Of a stretch of DNA of 64,000 nt, positions 59,840-64,000 are shown in pieces. The notes beneath the pieces are model-generated. The model did no database searches. It had not been told where the DNA came from and saw only the letters and a program-made list of their open reading frames with translations. This DNA is from an uncultured Fibrobacter sp. Its GTDB lineage: Bacteria; Fibrobacterota; Fibrobacteria; Fibrobacterales; Fibrobacteraceae. A program made the translations under genes and the position numbers. Each line of letters starts with the position of its first letter. Position 1 is the first letter of the stretch. The stretch lies in the NCBI GenBank assembly GCA_934699585.1, contig CAKUWY010000006.1:1-64000 (forward strand), read 5' to 3'.

Positions 59840-61115
59840 ACAGCGGGTGCTTCTTGCAGAGAGCCACGATTTCCTCGCGGATCTTCTTGAGAGCAGCATC
59901 GTCGTCCTTAGCCTTGATAGCGCGGTCGATGATGCGGGCCACTTCGCGAGTGTCTTCTTCGTCGAAGCCACGAGTCGTGATAGCAGGCGTACCGAGACGG
60001 ACACCGGACGGGTCCATCGGCTTGCGGGGATCAAACGGAATCGTGGAGCGGCTGCAGGAGATGCCGACCTTTTCCATGGCCACTTCGGCTTCCTTACCGG
60101 AAACACCCTGAGAAGTCATATCGACAACGATGAGGTGGTTGTCGGTACCGCCACTAATAACCCTGTAACCGAGCTTCTGCATTTCATCGGACATAGCCTG
60201 AGCGTTCTTGATGACGTTCTTGGCGTAGGTCTGGAATTCCGGCTGGAGAGCTTCGAGGAATGCAACGGCCTTACCGGCGTTGATGTGGTCATGCGGACCA
60301 CCCTGCATACCCGGGAACACGCCCTTGTCGATTTCCTTGGCCAAAGAAACTTCCTTGAGTTCGCCCTTCACCATCTTCTGGATGGTGCGGTCCTTGCACA
60401 TGATGATAGCGGAACGCGGGCCACGGAGAGTCTTGTGGGTGGTAGTCGTCACGATGTCGAAGTACGGCACCGGAGAATCGATTGCCTTACCGGCAATGAG
60501 GCCTGCAACGTGAGAAATATCAGCCATGGTGAGGGCGCCCACTTCGTCGGCGATTTCCTTGAAGCGCTTCCAGTCGAGGTTGCGGCTGTAGGCAGAGAAA
60601 CCGGCGAGAATCATTTTCGGCTTTTCGCGGAGAGCGATTTCGCGGACCTTGTCCATGTCGATGCGGCCCGTTTCCTTATCGACTTCGTACTGCACGAAGT
60701 TGTAGAGCATGCCGGAGAAGTTCACCGGATGGCCGTGAGAAAGGTGTCCACCGTGGTCGAGCTTGAGGCCGAGGACCTTGTCGCCCGGTTTGAGGACGGC
60801 GAAATAGACAGCGGCGTTGGCCGGAGAACCGGACAGCGGCTGGATGTTCACGTGGTCGCAACCAAAGAGCTTCTTGCAACGATCGATGGCGAGCGCTTCC
60901 ATCTTGTCGATCACTTCGTTACCACCGTAGTAGCGCTTGCCCACGTAGCCTTCGCTGTACTTGTTGGTCAGCACGGAACCCATGGCTTCCATGACGGCCT
61001 TGGAGGTGTAGTTTTCGGAAGCGATGAGTTCGATGCCATATTCCTGGCGTTCGGCTTCTTCCTGGATGATGTTGTAGATTTCCGGATCGGTCTGTTGCAG
61101 TGTAGATTTGAGCAT
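59832..61115 (-). CDS. glyA: serine hydroxymethyltransferase
   Basis: A 427-residue PLP enzyme converting serine and tetrahydrofolate to glycine and methylene-tetrahydrofolate. It has ELIASENYTSKAVMEAMGS, EGYVGKRYYGGNEVID, GLKLDHGGHLSHG and the PLP-lysine motif VTTTTHKTLRGPR. Length is normal. The stop codon lies in a strong palindrome that could act as its transcript end. Confidence 0.95.
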   Translation of the reverse strand: MLKSTLQQTDPEIYNIIQEEAERQEYGIELIASENYTSKAVMEAMGSVLTNKYSEGYVGKRYYGGNEVIDKMEALAIDRCKKLFGCDHVNIQPLSGSPANAAVYFAVLKPGDKVLGLKLDHGGHLSHGHPVNFSGMLYNFVQYEVDKETGRIDMDKVREIALREKPKMILAGFSAYSRNLDWKRFKEIADEVGALTMADISHVAGLIAGKAIDSPVPYFDIVTTTTHKTLRGPRSAIIMCKDRTIQKMVKGELKEVSLAKEIDKGVFPGMQGGPHDHINAGKAVAFLEALQPEFQTYAKNVIKNAQAMSDEMQKLGYRVISGGTDNHLIVVDMTSQGVSGKEAEVAMEKVGISCSRSTIPFDPRKPMDPSGVRLGTPAITTRGFDEEDTREVARIIDRAIKAKDDDAALKKIREEIVALCKKHPLYK

Positions 61116-61343
61116 TTAGCTACTCCTTGATTTGTACGGCGCAAATGTAGTAAAATAGAGCCTAGAAACTAGGGGTTAGGGGCTAGTGAAGAGGGTGAAA
61201 AATGCTTGGGTCCGAACTTTCGTAACGCCGGCACATAGCATCTAATTTTTAACTCTTTATCCATCAACAAATTACACATTCTTCCCTTATTTAAAAAGCC
61301 CGCCTCCCACTTATCCCTTTTATTTTTTTATCTTTGTTCCCAG

Positions 61344-62348
61344 ATGCCCAATTGGTGGAAAAATTTCTCGTGGGAAAGACTTTTCGACGCCATTGCCGAC
61401 AGGTCCCCCACTTTCGTGAAGATTATTATCGTTACAGGGAAGTCATTCCTGTACTATCACGGTATGACCCGTGCGGCGAGCCTTACCTACACCACCCTGG
61501 TGGCCGTGGTTCCCCTGCTTATCCTGTTGACCTCCATTACCCTGGCGGTGGGTCTTGCAAACTTCATGTCGGACTACCTACCCATTTTGCTGGATATCCT
61601 AAACCTGGACTGGCCCACGGAACCCATTATGTCACTGGTGAAAAACGCCGAACACATTCCCATCGGAAGGCTTGGCTTTATCGGTGCGGCAGGTCTGTTC
61701 GTCACCTTCATTCTCGCCTTTGGCAGCCTGGAGACCAACTTCAACGTAGTGTGGGAAAACAAAATTTCCAGGACGCTAATCCGCCAGATCGAGGTTTACA
61801 CGCCCTTCCTGGTTATTTTTGCAGGTTTCATCGGCATGTTCGCGGGGTTCGTGAACCACGTGCAAGACGTACTGAACATGATTGTGGTGGATGGTTTCCA
61901 TTTCTCGCCCGAAGTGCTGAAGGTGCTCATTACCGCCTTCTGGTATGCGGCCTTCCACGGCGCCACCATGCTGCTGATTTTCCTGATGCTCTACGCCCTG
62001 CCCTCCAGGCCCAAGGGTGTGAGACCCTATTCCCGAAGCCAGCTTTTGCTCGCCTCGCTTCTATCTACGGCTGTTTCCTGGTTGGCCATCAACATCTACG
62101 TGAAAATCCTGATGCTCATCCAGACTGCCATGGTGACCCGCATGTCCATTTTCTACGGGTCACTGGCGTTCTTGCCCTTGATGCTGTTCCTGATATTTGG
62201 AGTCTGGTCCATTATCCTTTGCGGAAACAGCCTGGTGTGGACCATCTGCCACTGGCCCGAAGCAGCCCAGAAGACCTGGAACTGGAAGGCTACGCTGGAA
62301 GATGTCCATAACGGGAAGCAGTCGGGCAGCGAAGATGAACAAGCCTAG
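61344..62348 (+). CDS. YihY/BrkB-family membrane protein
   Basis: A 334-residue inner-membrane protein with about six helices. Family segments include FLYYHGMTRAASLTYTTLVAVVPLL, FGSLETNFNVVWEN, and FWYAAFHGATMLLIFLMLYALP. The YihY/BrkB family was once mislabelled RNase BN; its function is not established. The last 14 bp overlap the start of the UvrA-like gene. Confidence 0.85.
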   Translation: MPNWWKNFSWERLFDAIADRSPTFVKIIIVTGKSFLYYHGMTRAASLTYTTLVAVVPLLILLTSITLAVGLANFMSDYLPILLDILNLDWPTEPIMSLVKNAEHIPIGRLGFIGAAGLFVTFILAFGSLETNFNVVWENKISRTLIRQIEVYTPFLVIFAGFIGMFAGFVNHVQDVLNMIVVDGFHFSPEVLKVLITAFWYAAFHGATMLLIFLMLYALPSRPKGVRPYSRSQLLLASLLSTAVSWLAINIYVKILMLIQTAMVTRMSIFYGSLAFLPLMLFLIFGVWSIILCGNSLVWTICHWPEAAQKTWNWKATLEDVHNGKQSGSEDEQA

Positions 62349-64000
62349 CTTTATTTCTATACGCGGCTGCAGGTTGCACAACCTGAAAAACGTGGACGCC
62401 CAGTTCCCGCTGGGTAGCGTGACTGTCGTTTGCGGACCTTCGGGCTGCGGAAAGTCCACCCTGGTGCTGGACACCCTCCACGGGGAATCCAAGAGGCGCT
62501 ACCTGGAAACCCTCTCCCCCTTCGCCGCGGACTTTTTAGGCGGATGCAGGGTGATTCCCCTGGAGTCTGCCGAGAACCTCCCGGCAAGTATCGCCGTCGA
62601 GGCCTGCCACGGAGAGACCACCACCAAGTCCTACGCCCTGTCCCTTTCGGAATGCGACGCACCGCTCCGGACACTTTTCGCCCCACTGGCCACCCCTGCC
62701 TGCCCCATTTGCGGCAAGCCCATGGAGATGACCTCGCGGGAACAGATTATACAGATCATCGCCCAGATGCCTACGGGCAGTAAAATTCAATTTCTGGCCA
62801 CCGTAGAGACAAAAAAACAGAACCTGGACAAGCTTTCGGCCCTGTTCCTTTCCCAGGGCTACACCCGGGCCATGGCTGACGGCGATACCGTCTCCCTGGG
62901 GGACCTGACCGAAGAGCAAAAGAAGGTGCGGCCCAAGGTTTTCCAGATTGTGGTGGACCGGGTTATCGTCAGGGAAAATTCCCGCACGAGAATCGCCGAA
63001 GCGGTGGACGCCACGCTGAAGCTCACCCACCATAAGGTGGTCCTACTTACAGAAAACGGAGTTGCGGAATACAGCACCGTTCCTCACTGCAAGGACCACA
63101 AAGAGGCAGAAGCTCCCGTTCTCCACGAAAGGATGTTTTCCCCCTATTCCCGGGAAGGGGCGTGCCCCGAATGTAAAGGAGCCGGAGTGGACGAATCCGG
63201 AGAGACCTGCGGCCACTGCGAAGGCCTTAGGCTCCAAAAGTTCCTGCTGAATTCGGGAATCGTGACCGAAAATGCGTCAGGCAATTTCGTGTCCTGGAGG
63301 CAGATTCTGGAGACACCCTTCCAGAATCTGGGCGGACTCCTCCGAGATACCTTGAGCAAGAAAATTTCCAAGGGCAAAGCTCCCGTGCTAAACGCCCTGC
63401 TGGACCGTATTGACGCCATCAACCAGCTTGGAATCGGCTACCTGACACCTGGGCGCTCTGGAGCCACACTTTCGGGTGGCGAAATCCAACGGTTAAGGCT
63501 TTCCAGCCTTTCTACGGGGCTTCTGAACGGACTTTTGATCTGCCTGGACGAACCTGCAAGCGGGCTCCACAGCAACGACGTGGAAAAACTCTGGAACGTG
63601 CTCCGGCAGATTCGGGACCGGGGGAACACGCTGGTACTTATCGACCACAACCCCTCCCTCATCCAGAAGGCGGACTGGATTATCGAAATGGGTCCCGGCG
63701 CCGGAGAAAAAGGCGGAGAGATTCTGTTCCAGGGCAAGGCGAAGGATGTGCTGGAAAATCCGGAATCGCCTACGGGAAAGTGGATTAGGGAGTTATCACA
63801 TCGTCATCCCCGCGAAGGCGGGGATCTCCCTTCAAAAGCCCCAAAAAGAGATTCCCGATCGGTGCCGGGAATGACAAAAGGTAAGTCCCGTCGTGCAACC
63901 GCATCCATCGCCATCGAAAATTTTTCCATGTTCGACATGAATCCGGTGACGGCGAATTTTCCCACCCAGAAGTTCAGCGTCATCACCGGACAAAGCGGCA
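62335..64000 (+). CDS. UvrA-like ABC ATPase, partial, with in-frame repeat insert
   Basis: At least 555 residues of an UvrA-family protein, open at the window edge. The first ATPase module has Walker A CGPSGCGKSTLVLDTLHGES, Zn-type CPICGKPM and CPECKGAG/CGHCEG, signature ATLSGGEIQRLRLSSL and Walker B LLICLDEPASGLHSND. The second module begins with SVITGQSG at the edge. Divergent first-half sequence suggests a UvrA paralogue (UvrA2-like) rather than the repair UvrA. Between the modules a 73-bp palindromic repeat is translated in frame as SHRHPREGGDLPSKAPKRDS and onward. Confidence 0.82.
   Translation, partial: MNKPSFISIRGCRLHNLKNVDAQFPLGSVTVVCGPSGCGKSTLVLDTLHGESKRRYLETLSPFAADFLGGCRVIPLESAENLPASIAVEACHGETTTKSYALSLSECDAPLRTLFAPLATPACPICGKPMEMTSREQIIQIIAQMPTGSKIQFLATVETKKQNLDKLSALFLSQGYTRAMADGDTVSLGDLTEEQKKVRPKVFQIVVDRVIVRENSRTRIAEAVDATLKLTHHKVVLLTENGVAEYSTVPHCKDHKEAEAPVLHERMFSPYSREGACPECKGAGVDESGETCGHCEGLRLQKFLLNSGIVTENASGNFVSWRQILETPFQNLGGLLRDTLSKKISKGKAPVLNALLDRIDAINQLGIGYLTPGRSGATLSGGEIQRLRLSSLSTGLLNGLLICLDEPASGLHSNDVEKLWNVLRQIRDRGNTLVLIDHNPSLIQKADWIIEMGPGAGEKGGEILFQGKAKDVLENPESPTGKWIRELSHRHPREGGDLPSKAPKRDSRSVPGMTKGKSRRATASIAIENFSMFDMNPVTANFPTQKFSVITGQSG
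63803..63875. repeat. 73-bp GTCAT..ATGAC element (copy 2) inside the uvrA-like gene
   Basis: It begins GTCATCCCCGCGAAGGCGGG and ends GCCGGGAATGAC, the same length and plan as 3892-3964 but with a different second hairpin. It lies in the inter-module linker and keeps the frame open. Confidence 0.75.

Overview
The window looks like chromosome from a Fibrobacter-type bacterium (Gram-negative, Fibrobacterota). Evidence: a type III glutamine synthetase, a one-piece tmRNA with tag ADENYALAA, several lipoproteins beginning ACGD followed by Ser-rich linkers, BamA/Skp/SurA outer-membrane biogenesis genes, an intracellular family 9 glycoside hydrolase, and an aryl-polyene/flexirubin-type pigment cluster. 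The species is inferred from gene content only. Gene density is high. No tRNA, rRNA, CRISPR array, transposase, integrase or phage gene was seen.
Layout. 0-5 kb: arginase-fold protein, VUT-family transporter with an SDR reductase, hisC, and an RluB/RsuA-type pseudouridine synthase carrying an in-frame repeat. 5-10 kb: cytoplasmic GH9, orphan FtsE-like ATPase and two SurA-like chaperones. 10-21 kb: a nitrogen-assimilation block of glnK-amtB, gltBD and type III glutamine synthetase. Each of its three transcription units has a perfect-looking sigma-54 promoter. 21-31 kb: a tightly packed ten-gene minus-strand aryl-polyene-type operon with two ACPs, a membrane/ligase/dehydratase fusion, GT2, acyltransferase, aromatic ammonia-lyase, thioesterase, DUF3261-type lipoprotein, ketosynthase and dehydratase. 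31-39 kb: secreted protein, Ala/Pro-rich outer-membrane protein, a 94-bp tandem repeat with terminators, TatD, mfd and ssrA. 39-47 kb: Wzc-like kinase, galE, pflA, skp and bamA. 47-55 kb: phenylacetate-CoA ligase with ACT protein, mntP, U32 protein, Wzi-like porin, lipoprotein and a divergent dnaA. 55-64 kb: EIIA and sugar-kinase pair, lamin-tail lipoprotein, small regulators, glyA, yihY and an UvrA-like ATPase running off the window.
The most unusual aspect is the non-coding DNA. Several families of short palindromic repeats occupy intergenic spaces: 3-nt-loop hairpin clusters, a 73-bp GTCAT..ATGAC element, a GGATCCTTC..CTCAGGATGAC element, CTAGATCC micro-repeats and 94-bp terminator repeats. 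Some have entered genes: rluB and uvrA contain in-frame copies, gltB and glyA end inside hairpins, and the ssrA 5' end is duplicated around a hairpin-rich 140-bp insert that separates the gene from its best promoter. Other points of interest are a P-II protein without the uridylylated tyrosine, and a DnaA homologue that appears to lack the arginine finger.
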